Source: Parabacteroides sp. PF5-9 (GTDB taxonomy: Bacteria > Bacteroidota > Bacteroidia > Bacteroidales > Tannerellaceae). From it: a stretch of 56,674 nt of DNA. The translations under genes and the position numbers were made by a program. The notes under the pieces are model-generated. The model did not search any database, was not told where the DNA came from, and saw only the letters and a program-made list of their open reading frames with translations. Location: positions 1 through 56,674 of the forward strand of contig NZ_JARXWG010000025.1 in the NCBI RefSeq assembly GCF_029893105.1. Reading direction: 5' to 3'. Below are positions 9,020-18,327 of this stretch, in pieces. Every line of letters begins with the position of its first letter. The first letter of the stretch is position 1.

Positions 9020-9027
9020 CAAAGATA
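9020..9027 (-). promoter_or_regulatory. Minus-strand -7 element without a gene
   Basis: The plus strand reads CAAAGATA, that is TATCTTTG on the minus strand, an exact TAnnTTTG match. It has no minus-strand coding sequence downstream. Confidence 0.4.
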
Positions 9028-9125
9028 GGGCGAGCGGCATCCCTCCGCAATACCTATAAATGAGTAAAAACAACACGACTCACTACCCATCTTTGGTGAT
9101 GCTCTGATAATTTTCAAGGCAATAC

Positions 9126-9156
9126 TTGTTAATTCACCAAAAAAATCTTATCTTTG
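9126..9156 (+). promoter_or_regulatory. Promoter of the HU-SPOR gene
   Basis: TATCTTTG (9149-9156) is an exact -7 match with a TTG at 9126-9128 at the -33 position. Only four bases separate it from the ATG at 9161, so the start of transcription should fall at or next to the start codon. Confidence 0.65.
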
Positions 9157-9160
9157 CAGT

Positions 9161-10213
9161 ATGCATCGAATAGCGACACATATCGAACACTTGTTATTGA
9201 TACATGATTGTGTGATCATTCCAAGCTTCGGCGGATTTGTTTTGCAATCCGTATCCGGAGAGTACAATGCGGATGAACACAGCTTTACACCTATGTGGAA
9301 AGAGGTTGTTTTCAATACGGCATTACAACATAATGACGGATTGTTAACCGAGTCATACATGCAAGTATACGGTGTCGATTTTCAAAAAGCCTGTCGGATG
9401 CTGGAGGAAGATGTTCATGAGTTGAAATCGGTATTAAAACATTACCGGAAAGCGACATTCGGTACGGTTGGATCATTTACAGTCGGTACGGAAAAACAGA
9501 TCATCTTTCAGCCCAACAAAAACGAATCGTTCGATATCAACAATTACGGATTGTCGACATTCACACTTCCTTGTTTAATAGTTGCTCCGGAAGAAAAAGA
9601 GACACACGCTTTCCCGGCAAAAACCCACAAGAGAGAGAGACTTCATATCCCGATCAATCGGCGCTTTATACAAACAGCCGTCGCCTCAGCTGCTGCTATC
9701 GGACTGTTCTTATTGGTATCCACTCCCGTGAAAGAAGTGAACCAATCAGCATATACTGCCAGCTTTATTCCTTCGGAGATTATATCATCTACGGTTTCCA
9801 CACCTGAACCTGAGCCTGTCATTGATTTGCCGGAAGAGGTCGTTTCGGAAGAGATGGAAGTCGTTTCGGAAAATACGCTTGATGCAGTAGCTGTTGAAAC
9901 AGAAAAACCCGCTACAACATTCACTCCGGTTGAAGAAAACACCAACACGGTTGTAGAAATCGCCCAGCCAGAGGCACCCAAACCACTGATGTATCATGTG
10001 GTTATTGCCAGTTTCCCATCGGAGAAACAAGCTAAACAGTTTATTAATCAGGCCGACCGCAATCGTTTTCATACGATCGACATGATCTACCGCGACAAGA
10101 AATACAGAATATACGCCGACAAATTCGACAACCGGCAAGAAGCTGAAACGTATATTGAACAGCTCCGTTTAAATTCGGCTTACCGGGATGCGTGGGTGTT
10201 CACAAGCAGGTAA
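9161..10213 (+). CDS. HU-CCDC81 and SPOR domain membrane protein
   Basis: A 350-residue protein in three parts. Residues about 1-130 are the prokaryotic HU-CCDC81 type domain, with the typical opening ATHIEHLLLIHDCVIIPSFG. Residues about 169-187 are a single transmembrane segment after a basic stretch. Residues about 275-350 are a SPOR domain, which binds denuded glycan of septal peptidoglycan. An acidic, Pro/Glu/Val-rich linker joins them. The layout (cytoplasmic HU-like part, periplasmic SPOR part) fits a protein linking the cell-wall division site with the cytoplasm, but its role is not established. The start is fixed by the conserved N-terminus although the promoter leaves almost no leader. 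Confidence 0.9.
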   Translation: MHRIATHIEHLLLIHDCVIIPSFGGFVLQSVSGEYNADEHSFTPMWKEVVFNTALQHNDGLLTESYMQVYGVDFQKACRMLEEDVHELKSVLKHYRKATFGTVGSFTVGTEKQIIFQPNKNESFDINNYGLSTFTLPCLIVAPEEKETHAFPAKTHKRERLHIPINRRFIQTAVASAAAIGLFLLVSTPVKEVNQSAYTASFIPSEIISSTVSTPEPEPVIDLPEEVVSEEMEVVSENTLDAVAVETEKPATTFTPVEENTNTVVEIAQPEAPKPLMYHVVIASFPSEKQAKQFINQADRNRFHTIDMIYRDKKYRIYADKFDNRQEAETYIEQLRLNSAYRDAWVFTSR

Positions 10214-10258
10214 AATAGCGCCTATCTCTTAACCAGTCACATTTAATCTGTTGTTTTT

Positions 10259-12262
10259 TTGGAATTTCAATTAGACACAAACAACAAAGAGTTTCAGGAT
10301 GCGTTGCAACTGATCACGCATACCCGTCAATCGGTCTTTCTGACCGGAAAAGCCGGGACAGGTAAATCTACATTTTTAAAATATATCTGCTCGCAAACCA
10401 AAAAGAAACATGTCGTATTGGCACCTACCGGCATCTCAGCCATTAATGCAGGAGGGGTAACTTTACACTCTTTTTTCAAATTACCCTTCCGACCGATTTT
10501 GCCCGACGATCCCGATCTCAGCCTGAAAAACGGACGTATTTTCGATTTCTTTAAATACCGGAAACAACACCGCAGAATTATCGAACAGGTGGAATTAATT
10601 ATCATCGATGAGATATCCATGGTTCGCGCAGATATTATCGACTGCCTGGATCGTATTTTACGTGTTTTTTCAGGACAGATGCGACTACCATTCGGCGGAA
10701 AACAGTTGTTATTTGTCGGTGATATCTTCCAATTGGAACCTGTAGTTCCGAATGATCAAAAAGAGATTTTAAGTCTGTTTTATGCCAGTCCGTTTTTCTT
10801 TTCGGCGCGGGTGTTCAAAGAGATCAACCTTGTCCCGATTGAATTACAGAAGGTATACCGGCAGACCGACTCGACTTTCATCAATATATTAGATAATATC
10901 CGGACGAATACGATCAAACAGCAGCAGTTGGAAATACTGAATGCCCGTTATTTCCCGTCGTTTGTCCCCCGAAATGAAGATATGTATATCACCTTAGCGA
11001 CGCGGCGCGATCAGGTAGACTTCATTAACGAAAAAAAACTGGCCGAACTGCCGGGAGAGGAGTTTATATCAAAAGGCCGTATTGATGGAGAATTCCCGGA
11101 ATCATCCCTACCGACGCAACTCAACCTCTCCATTAAAGAAAATGCGCAGGTGATCTTTATCGACAACGATCCCGACCGAAGATGGGTGAACGGGACAATC
11201 GGCATGGTGTCGGGCATCGATGAAAATGGGAACATCTACGTCGTCCTTGAAAGCGGAGTAGAGTATCTGGTAGGCCCAACATCCTGGAGAAACTACAAAT
11301 ACAAATACAACGAAAAAGAGAAACGGATAGAAGAAGAAATTGTCGGCACGTTTGAACAGTTACCCATTCGGCTCGCTTGGGCCATCACCGTACATAAAAG
11401 CCAAGGACTCACCTTTCATCGAGTCGTCATTGACCTTACCGGAGGGGTTTTTGCCGGAGGGCAGACCTATGTAGCTTTAAGCCGATGCATCTCATTGGAA
11501 GGAATCGTCTTGAAGAGTAAGATATCCTTACATGATATTTTTGTTCGAAAAGAGATTGTCGCATTCAGCCAGGTATTCAACAATCAGCAATTAATCGAAA
11601 AGAGTCTGCAGGAAAGTGAAGCGGAACTAAAATATGCAGAGGCACTCAAACTCTTTGACTCCGGTCAGATGAGAGAAGCCGTCAATGCCTTCTCTATAGC
11701 CGTCGGCAAACGAAACGAACTGACAAACCCGATCGTTCAACGGCTACTGAGCGCCAAACTGCAAAAAATCAACAGCCAGCAAAAACAGCTAAAAGAGCTA
11801 CACAAACAGTTGCACGAACAGCGCGAAATTCAGAAAGAGTATGCACGTGAATACTATCTGATGGGCAATGAATGTGTCACAAAAGCAGGAGACCTACGCG
11901 CTGCCATTCGAAATTTCGACAAAGCGTTAACACTTTATCCCGGTTATCTGGACGCCTGGGTACGAAAAGGGATCACATTAATGGATTTAGGAGAAGACTT
12001 CGAAGCCCAGACCTGCTTAAATAAAGCTGTCAAACTGAATGCACACTCTTTCAAGGCACGCTACAACCGGGGAAAATGTTTATTGCACCTCAAATATCAC
12101 GAAGAGGCCATTATCGACTTCCAACATGCAATAAGTATAAAGCCGACCCATATTGCTACTCATGAATATCTTGCAGAAGCCTTCAGTGCAATCGGAGATA
12201 AAGAAAATGCACTTCTCCACCAGGAGATGGCCGATCGTCTGCGCCAGTCCGGAAAGATTTAG
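10259..12262 (+). CDS. Pif1-like superfamily 1 helicase with C-terminal TPR
   Basis: A 667-residue fusion. Walker A GKAGTGKST is at residues 30-38, the Walker B LIIIDEISM lies near 115, and the UvrD-like C-terminal motif AWAITVHKSQGLTF is near 375, so all helicase motifs of the Pif1/RecD-like group are present. From about 455 the protein becomes helical and ends with at least three tetratricopeptide repeats (for example REYYLMGNECVTKAGD and DAWVRKGITLMDLGED). It should unwind DNA 5' to 3', while the TPR part probably contacts a partner. The only start near the conserved N-terminus is TTG at 10259; no ATG is available upstream of the Walker motif. The gap to the HU-SPOR gene is 45 bp. Confidence 0.88.
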   Translation: MEFQLDTNNKEFQDALQLITHTRQSVFLTGKAGTGKSTFLKYICSQTKKKHVVLAPTGISAINAGGVTLHSFFKLPFRPILPDDPDLSLKNGRIFDFFKYRKQHRRIIEQVELIIIDEISMVRADIIDCLDRILRVFSGQMRLPFGGKQLLFVGDIFQLEPVVPNDQKEILSLFYASPFFFSARVFKEINLVPIELQKVYRQTDSTFINILDNIRTNTIKQQQLEILNARYFPSFVPRNEDMYITLATRRDQVDFINEKKLAELPGEEFISKGRIDGEFPESSLPTQLNLSIKENAQVIFIDNDPDRRWVNGTIGMVSGIDENGNIYVVLESGVEYLVGPTSWRNYKYKYNEKEKRIEEEIVGTFEQLPIRLAWAITVHKSQGLTFHRVVIDLTGGVFAGGQTYVALSRCISLEGIVLKSKISLHDIFVRKEIVAFSQVFNNQQLIEKSLQESEAELKYAEALKLFDSGQMREAVNAFSIAVGKRNELTNPIVQRLLSAKLQKINSQQKQLKELHKQLHEQREIQKEYAREYYLMGNECVTKAGDLRAAIRNFDKALTLYPGYLDAWVRKGITLMDLGEDFEAQTCLNKAVKLNAHSFKARYNRGKCLLHLKYHEEAIIDFQHAISIKPTHIATHEYLAEAFSAIGDKENALLHQEMADRLRQSGKI

Positions 12263-12306
12263 TCCAAAATTAACTCGTATTCTTATGCCACGAATATATA
12301 ATTTCA

Positions 12307-12314
12307 TAATTTTG
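12307..12314 (+). promoter_or_regulatory. Putative -7 element of the TonB receptor gene
   Basis: TAATTTTG, an exact TAnnTTTG match, 41 bp before the ATG at 12356. No clear -33 box. Confidence 0.5.
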
Positions 12315-12355
12315 CGACAATTATAAACAATAACTATACTTAGTTCATTATCCAC

Positions 12356-15300
12356 ATGGAAAAGAGTCGGCTATTGCCTATTATTCTATTTCTCTTTTTG
12401 TCTATTTCTACCACTATCCACGCTCAAGTAACGACAGCGACGATCAACGGCCAGACACAGGAATTCTCCGGAAATTATTTAGTCGGAGTAAACATTAAAG
12501 CGACCCATACTCCTACAGGAACAGTTTATTATACCATTTCGCAACAAGATGGTACTTACCACCTGAACAACCTTCGCATAGGTGGCCCATACACAATCGA
12601 ATACACCTATATCGGCTTCAACAAAGAGACCAGAACCGGTATCGATCTGACATTAGGAGAAAATGTCAGACTAAATATCATCATGCAGGAAAACACCCAG
12701 GCCTTAGAAGAAATAACCATTACTGCCGACCGAAACGCCGTCATCTCAAGAAGCCGCACCGGCGCGCAGGAGACTATAACCAGGGATAAATTAGATAAAT
12801 TACCGACCATAAACAGGGCTTTGGCAGATTTCATAAAATTAACTCCGCTCAGTAACGGTATGAATTTCGGAGGTATCTCCTACCGTTTTAATAATATTAC
12901 CATAGACGGAGCCTCTTTCAACGATTCGTATGGTTTAAGTCCTGCCGCCACGCCAGGATTAGGAGCAGCAGGTATTGAACCGATCTCATTGGAGTCACTC
13001 GAACAAATCCAGGTCATGATTGCGCCATACGATGTCAGAAACGGTGGATTTACGGGTGCCGGGGTTAACTCTGTCACAAAATCAGGATCCAATGAATACC
13101 AGGCATCGGTCTATATGTATACCAAAAGCCCGTCTTTAAAAGGGTACCGGGTAAAAGATGAAATATTGAGTGTGAAAGAGTTCTCTAATCACCAATACGG
13201 AATTAGTCTTTCAGGACCTATTATCAAAAACAAACTGTTCTATTTTGTCAACGCCGAGATGGATCGCATTGAGGAACCGATCACTTATACCACAGAAAAT
13301 TCGGTTGTTACGGAGAGTGATCTACTAGATATCAGTCAGTTTCTATATGACAATTTCAATTACAACCCGGGAAAATACAATGTAACAAAAAAAGAGACAT
13401 ATGCCGATCGCATAACAGCAAGAGTCGATTGGAATATTAATCCTAAAAATGCGTTAAGTATCAAGTATTATTACCTCAAATCGTATGCAACAAGTACTCC
13501 CTCCCCTTCCGGAGCTCCGGCGAACGGCAGAGGACCGAATGAATATGCGATACCTTTTTCATCCACATTCTACAGAAGCAATAACAACTTCAACATCTGG
13601 ATGGCCGACCTCAACACCATTATCAACGACCGGATGAGCAACTACCTAAAAATCGGCTTTTCCCGCCTACGTGATTTCAGAGACATGGATGGAGGATACT
13701 TCCCGCAGGTAGATATATTAAACGATGGGAACCAAGCGTATACCACATTCGGAACAGAAGCCAACTCATACAACAACATGATCAACACAGATCTCTGGCA
13801 AATACAAAATAACTTTGTCATGAATCTGGGCAAACATCAGATAACCATAGGCACACAAAGTGATTACAGAGCATTTAAGAACGGGTATGCACAAAATTAT
13901 CCGGGCGCATGGGTATTTAAAACAATCGATGATTTTAAATTCAACGTCAGAGCCACACAGGATTATCTGAAGAACAACAATGGCAATATCAACGGCTTTG
14001 ACATCCGCCATTTCGACCCTGCAGATTATGGATACGCATCTACAGTAACAGGTATTACCAATTCGGCCTCTACCGGCAATCAATATTATCAACAAAAATA
14101 TGCGATCGGCAATACGTTTCCTTTCTCCGAAGTCAAAGTGTTTCAGATCGGATTGTATGCACAGGACAGATGGATTATAAGCAATAAACTGAATCTAACA
14201 TTGGGATTACGCATAGATATCCCTCTATTTGTCACAGACCTTCCATCGAACGATCGCGTGGCGGCCGAAACTTATCGGGATGGCATAAAAATCGATGTAT
14301 CCAAATATCCCAATGCCAAACCTCAGTTTTCGCCAAGACTTGGATTCAACTACCAACCACTGGATGACAACAAACTACAAATCCGCGGAGGTTCGGGATT
14401 ATTTACCGGAATGCCGCCATACGTCTGGATAGGCAATCAGGCCGGTAATAACGGTGTATTATTCGGAGATATCAATTATTCCGGAGATGATTTAGCCAAA
14501 TTAGGGTTTACCGGCAGTTTTGACACCTACAAACCAACAGACGGCACCCCTTCACGTGCAGATATTTCGATAACTGATCCGGATTTCAAATATCCCAATC
14601 TGTGGAAAAGCAATATTGCTGCCGATTATCAATTTTACGATGGCTGGATAGCTACCGTAGAAATGCTCTATTCAAAAGATGTAAACGCTATTTATCACGA
14701 CAATATCGGCATCATAAAAACCGAACATAAAGTCAACGACGGAAGTCCGGCTATGGATCGACCGTTCTATAACGGGTATTACAGTAATATGGAAGGAAAT
14801 CAGCGAGCGGCCTACAACGTTGTGATGTTGCGCAACACAAATAAAGGTTATGCTTTTTACACCACTTTCCAGTTACAGAAAACTTTTAAGACAGGCGTCC
14901 TGAAAGGATTCGCTTTAAATGGCTCCTATACGATCGGCAAAGCCAAAAGCGTAACCGATGGCTCTTCCTCTGTTGCCATGTCGTCCTGGAAATACCGCCC
15001 GGCTTTAGATCCGAATTCACAAGAACTGGGATACAGCGCCGCCTCTTTCAACGGAAGAGTTCTGCTTTCAGCATCCTATACGGCGAATTGGAGTAAATAT
15101 GCAGCAACAAATTTCGGTTTGATTTACCAGCGTTACCGTCCTTTCCGCTATACCTACTCCTACAATGGTGATGCAAACGGTGACGGACAATTTGCGAATG
15201 ATCCGATTTATATCCCCAGAAATTTTGATGAAGTAAAAGATCATTTATTACCTGACGGTTTTGAGTCGCAGGAGGAAGCGTGGCAAGCCATGGATCGATT

Positions 15301-15688
15301 CATCGAACAGGATCCTTATCTGAAAAAACACAGAGGAGAATATGCCCAACGTAACGGAGCATCAGCCCCTTATGCCAATCAGTTGGATTTAAGCATCTCT
15401 CATGACATCAGAGTGTTTCAAAACAACGGACGTCCGCATACACTACGTTTCAGCTTTGATATCGCCAATTTCCTGAATCTGATCAATAAAGACTGGGGCG
15501 TTCAGCAAACAACCACTTTAGGCAATCAGCAATACCAGTTCCTCGAAGTGGATAAAAACAAACCCAGTGCAGCCAACAATTATACGCTTAAGTACAAAAT
15601 GCGTAATAACCTTTCTGAGACATTCAGGGATAATATGACAGACGTCTCCTGTTGGCAAGTGCAATTCGGAATTAAATACATTTTCTGA
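12356..15688 (+). CDS. TonB-dependent receptor with carboxypeptidase-like N-domain
   Basis: An 1110-residue outer-membrane transporter. It has a signal peptide (1-23, ending HAQ), then a carboxypeptidase-regulatory-like beta sandwich (about 25-115). A plug domain follows (about 125-240, with a variant of the usual VxxxDG hairpin, NITIDGASFND), and then a long barrel ending in FGIKYIF with a terminal aromatic. The length and the EITITADRN start of the plug resemble the Oar-like receptors of Bacteroidota rather than SusC, and no SusD partner gene is next to it. It should import an unknown substrate using TonB energy. It stands alone between the helicase gene and parA, with a -7 element 41 bp upstream. 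Confidence 0.9.
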   Translation: MEKSRLLPIILFLFLSISTTIHAQVTTATINGQTQEFSGNYLVGVNIKATHTPTGTVYYTISQQDGTYHLNNLRIGGPYTIEYTYIGFNKETRTGIDLTLGENVRLNIIMQENTQALEEITITADRNAVISRSRTGAQETITRDKLDKLPTINRALADFIKLTPLSNGMNFGGISYRFNNITIDGASFNDSYGLSPAATPGLGAAGIEPISLESLEQIQVMIAPYDVRNGGFTGAGVNSVTKSGSNEYQASVYMYTKSPSLKGYRVKDEILSVKEFSNHQYGISLSGPIIKNKLFYFVNAEMDRIEEPITYTTENSVVTESDLLDISQFLYDNFNYNPGKYNVTKKETYADRITARVDWNINPKNALSIKYYYLKSYATSTPSPSGAPANGRGPNEYAIPFSSTFYRSNNNFNIWMADLNTIINDRMSNYLKIGFSRLRDFRDMDGGYFPQVDILNDGNQAYTTFGTEANSYNNMINTDLWQIQNNFVMNLGKHQITIGTQSDYRAFKNGYAQNYPGAWVFKTIDDFKFNVRATQDYLKNNNGNINGFDIRHFDPADYGYASTVTGITNSASTGNQYYQQKYAIGNTFPFSEVKVFQIGLYAQDRWIISNKLNLTLGLRIDIPLFVTDLPSNDRVAAETYRDGIKIDVSKYPNAKPQFSPRLGFNYQPLDDNKLQIRGGSGLFTGMPPYVWIGNQAGNNGVLFGDINYSGDDLAKLGFTGSFDTYKPTDGTPSRADISITDPDFKYPNLWKSNIAADYQFYDGWIATVEMLYSKDVNAIYHDNIGIIKTEHKVNDGSPAMDRPFYNGYYSNMEGNQRAAYNVVMLRNTNKGYAFYTTFQLQKTFKTGVLKGFALNGSYTIGKAKSVTDGSSSVAMSSWKYRPALDPNSQELGYSAASFNGRVLLSASYTANWSKYAATNFGLIYQRYRPFRYTYSYNGDANGDGQFANDPIYIPRNFDEVKDHLLPDGFESQEEAWQAMDRFIEQDPYLKKHRGEYAQRNGASAPYANQLDLSISHDIRVFQNNGRPHTLRFSFDIANFLNLINKDWGVQQTTTLGNQQYQFLEVDKNKPSAANNYTLKYKMRNNLSETFRDNMTDVSCWQVQFGIKYIF

Positions 15689-15804
15689 CAAACGGTCTCT
15701 CCAGCCCATTTTGCAGAAGAGATGCGAACAAAACGATATATCTTTGTAAGTTATCAACAGTTTGGGTGACTTTTCAACAAAACGGTTAAAAGTTTTAAAC
15801 CAAG

Positions 15805-15837
15805 TGATTCTCAATCTATAGAGAATCATTAGTTTTG
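15805..15837 (+). promoter_or_regulatory. parA promoter region with operator-like palindrome
   Basis: TGATTCTC (15805-15812) and GAGAATCA (15821-15828) form a perfect 8-bp inverted repeat with an 8-bp centre. TAGTTTTG, a TAnnTTTG match, follows at 15830-15837, 27 bp before parA. The palindrome sits where the spacer between -33 and -7 should be, so a protein bound there would block transcription. Confidence 0.5.
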
Positions 15838-15864
15838 TCCCCCGAATAAATTAAGGAAATAGTA

Positions 15865-16629
15865 ATGGGAAAAATTATCGCTTTAGCGAATCAGAAGGGA
15901 GGGGTTGGAAAAACAACCACAGCAATCAATCTGGCGGCATCACTTGCTGTTCAAGACAAAAAAGTGCTGGTCGTTGATGCAGATCCACAAGCCAACGCAT
16001 CCTCCGGTTTAGGTATCGATATCCGGAAAGTTAAACTTTCAATCTACGAATGCCTGGTCAATGGGAACGATGCCAAAGAGGCTATTATCCCGACTGAAGT
16101 AGAAGGATTAAAAATTATCCCTTCACACATCGACTTGGTTGGTGCGGAAATTGAGATGTTAAATATGGATAGCCGGGAAAAAATACTAAAAAGTGTTTTA
16201 GTCCCCTTAAAAGAGTTCTACGATTATATCCTGATAGACTGCTCTCCTTCATTGGGTCTGATTACCGTAAATGCGCTTACAGCAGCCGATTCAGTCATCA
16301 TTCCTGTACAATGTGAGTATTTCGCCCTTGAAGGGATCAGCAAACTGCTTAATACCATTAAGATTATCAAATCGAAACTCAACCCGTCACTCGAGATTGA
16401 AGGCTTCTTATTAACGATGTATGATTCACGTCTGCGTTTAGCCAATCAGATCTACGAAGAGGTGAAACGACCGTTCCAAGAGTTGGTTTTCAATACCGTT
16501 ATCCAACGCAACATCAAACTCAGCGAAGCTTCCAGTTATGGAAAACCTGTCATACTATATGATGCAGAGTCTAAAGGGGCTTTGAATCATATCCAGTTAG
16601 CACAGGAATTAATTAGTAAAAATAGTTGA
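15865..16629 (+). CDS. parA: Chromosome-partitioning ATPase ParA (Soj)
   Basis: A 254-residue P-loop ATPase. The deviant Walker A KGGVGKTTT is at residues 11-19 with signature lysines K11 and K16, the Walker A' VLVVDADPQ follows at about 34-42, and YILIDCSPSLG supplies Walker B. The short N-terminus without an extra HTH domain fits the chromosomal Soj type. It works with ParB on origin segregation by binding the nucleoid in its ATP form. parB starts 77 bp downstream. A palindrome overlaps the likely promoter and may be a control site. Confidence 0.96.
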   Translation: MGKIIALANQKGGVGKTTTAINLAASLAVQDKKVLVVDADPQANASSGLGIDIRKVKLSIYECLVNGNDAKEAIIPTEVEGLKIIPSHIDLVGAEIEMLNMDSREKILKSVLVPLKEFYDYILIDCSPSLGLITVNALTAADSVIIPVQCEYFALEGISKLLNTIKIIKSKLNPSLEIEGFLLTMYDSRLRLANQIYEEVKRPFQELVFNTVIQRNIKLSEASSYGKPVILYDAESKGALNHIQLAQELISKNS

Positions 16630-16706
16630 CAAAAATCATTAATTGGTTTCCGGTACAGATACAGGCTAACCGTATTATACTTATTTTTGTACATTAAGAA
16701 TAGATT

Positions 16707-17588
16707 ATGGCAGTAGGAAAAAAGTCAGCACTTGGCCGTGGATTAGATGCGTTGATAACAATGGATGACCTGACAACAGGCGGATCATCGTCTATTAGTG
16801 AGATAGAACTGAGCAAAATACAACCCAACCCCGACCAGCCCCGTACCGTATTTGAGGAAGAGACACTGGAAGAACTGGCTACATCGATCCGTTCACTTGG
16901 AATCATTCAACCGATTACACTAAAAGAAATTGGTACGGATAAGTATCTGATCATATCCGGCGAACGCCGTTATCGGGCGTCCCTAAAAGCCGGACTCGAG
17001 AGAATCCCCGCCTATATCAAAACAGCAGAAGATGAGAATGTGATGGAGATGGCGTTGATTGAGAATATTCAACGCGAAGACCTCAACTCCATTGAAATTG
17101 CTTTGGCGTATCAACGACTACTCGATCAATATGGGCTGACCCAGGAACGTTTAAGTGACAGGGTAGGAAAAAAACGAACAACGATTGCCAATTACCTCCG
17201 TCTCTTAAAACTTCCCGCCGATATTCAGATGGGGATTAAAGATAAAAAAATCGATATGGGTCATGCACGTGCATTGATCTCTGTTCAGGATCCCGAAGTG
17301 CAATTGGCTCTATACGAACAAATACTGGAACAAGGATTCTCTGTGCGTCAGGTAGAAGAGTTGGTTCGCGGCACAGCCGACAACAACAATGCCAAACCGG
17401 AAATAGAGAAATCCCGTAAACAAAAGATGTCTGAAGAGTTTGATTTACTCAAAGACCATCTCTCACAATTTTTACAAACGAAAGTACAATTATCCTGTAA
17501 CGAAAAAGGAAAAGGAAAAATTACTATTCCATTCAACTCTGAAGAAGAATTGGAACGATTGATCGGACTACTGGATAAATTGAAATGA
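16707..17588 (+). CDS. parB: Chromosome-partitioning protein ParB (Spo0J)
   Basis: A 293-residue ParB/CTPase. The N-terminus KKSALGRGLDALI is the usual ParA-stimulating peptide. GERRYRAS at 85-92 and ENIQREDLN at 119-127 are the conserved nucleotide-binding boxes, followed by the HTH (about 130-185) that reads parS, and a C-terminal dimerisation segment ending KITIPFNSEEELERLIGLLDKLK-like sequence. It loads on parS as a CTP-dependent clamp. Its stop overlaps the next gene in an ATGA arrangement, so translation is probably coupled. No parS site was recognised in the window. Confidence 0.96.
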   Translation: MAVGKKSALGRGLDALITMDDLTTGGSSSISEIELSKIQPNPDQPRTVFEEETLEELATSIRSLGIIQPITLKEIGTDKYLIISGERRYRASLKAGLERIPAYIKTAEDENVMEMALIENIQREDLNSIEIALAYQRLLDQYGLTQERLSDRVGKKRTTIANYLRLLKLPADIQMGIKDKKIDMGHARALISVQDPEVQLALYEQILEQGFSVRQVEELVRGTADNNNAKPEIEKSRKQKMSEEFDLLKDHLSQFLQTKVQLSCNEKGKGKITIPFNSEEELERLIGLLDKLK

Positions 17589-18316
17589 AAAACAGTATCA
17601 TCCTCCTGCTGATCCTCCTGTTCTCCTTTCCTTTTGGAATAAAGGCACAGGAACTTCGGGTGGAGTCCCCTGATTCTATAACTATTGAGGCCTCCAATTC
17701 GAACGAGGCCTTTTTGTCTTTACCCGACAGCAGTATCAGTTCCGCTACAGACTCCATTATACAGGATGTACTGACAAAAGGCAACACATCCGAAATACCT
17801 GTTATTAATCCGAAAGCCACCTTTATACCGAATCCGACAAAAGCCACTTTACTGGCCATTGTTCCGGGATTAGGACAAATTTATAACCGCAAATACTGGA
17901 AACTACCGCTTGTCTATGGAGGATTAATGGGTTGTGTATACGCCGTAACCTGGAACAACACCAACTATCAGGATTACAAACAAGCCTACTTCGACGTCTT
18001 ATCGAGCGATCCTGAGAAAAACGACAGCTGGAAAGACTTTGTCTCCTGGGGAGAAGATCCTGAAACAGCCAAAAACAGTTCTGCTTTTTGGGACAGACTG
18101 AAAAGACAAAAAGATTATTTCCGGCGTTACCGGGATTTAAGTATTATCATTATGGTAGGCGTTTATGCGATTTCTATTATAGACGCATATGTCGATGCCC
18201 AACTATTCACATTTGATATCTCTCCTGATTTATCTATGCATGTCGAACCCGTTTATATGCCGAAAACTCCCTACAACGGACATACATACGGTATCAACTG
18301 GAGTGTCAACTTTTGA
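17585..18316 (+). CDS. DUF5683 domain membrane protein
   Basis: A 243-residue protein with a signal peptide (1-21, ending KAQ). The DUF5683 core begins near residue 80 with KATLLAIVPGLGQIYNRKYW and contains hydrophobic segments around 85-120 and 180-205. Its function is unknown. In Bacteroidota it commonly sits between parB and a lytic transglycosylase gene, as here, which hints at a link between segregation and the cell envelope. It overlaps parB by ATGA and is followed after 11 bp by the transglycosylase start at 18328. Confidence 0.85.
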   Translation: MKNSIILLLILLFSFPFGIKAQELRVESPDSITIEASNSNEAFLSLPDSSISSATDSIIQDVLTKGNTSEIPVINPKATFIPNPTKATLLAIVPGLGQIYNRKYWKLPLVYGGLMGCVYAVTWNNTNYQDYKQAYFDVLSSDPEKNDSWKDFVSWGEDPETAKNSSAFWDRLKRQKDYFRRYRDLSIIIMVGVYAISIIDAYVDAQLFTFDISPDLSMHVEPVYMPKTPYNGHTYGINWSVNF

Positions 18317-18327
18317 TTATTATCCTT

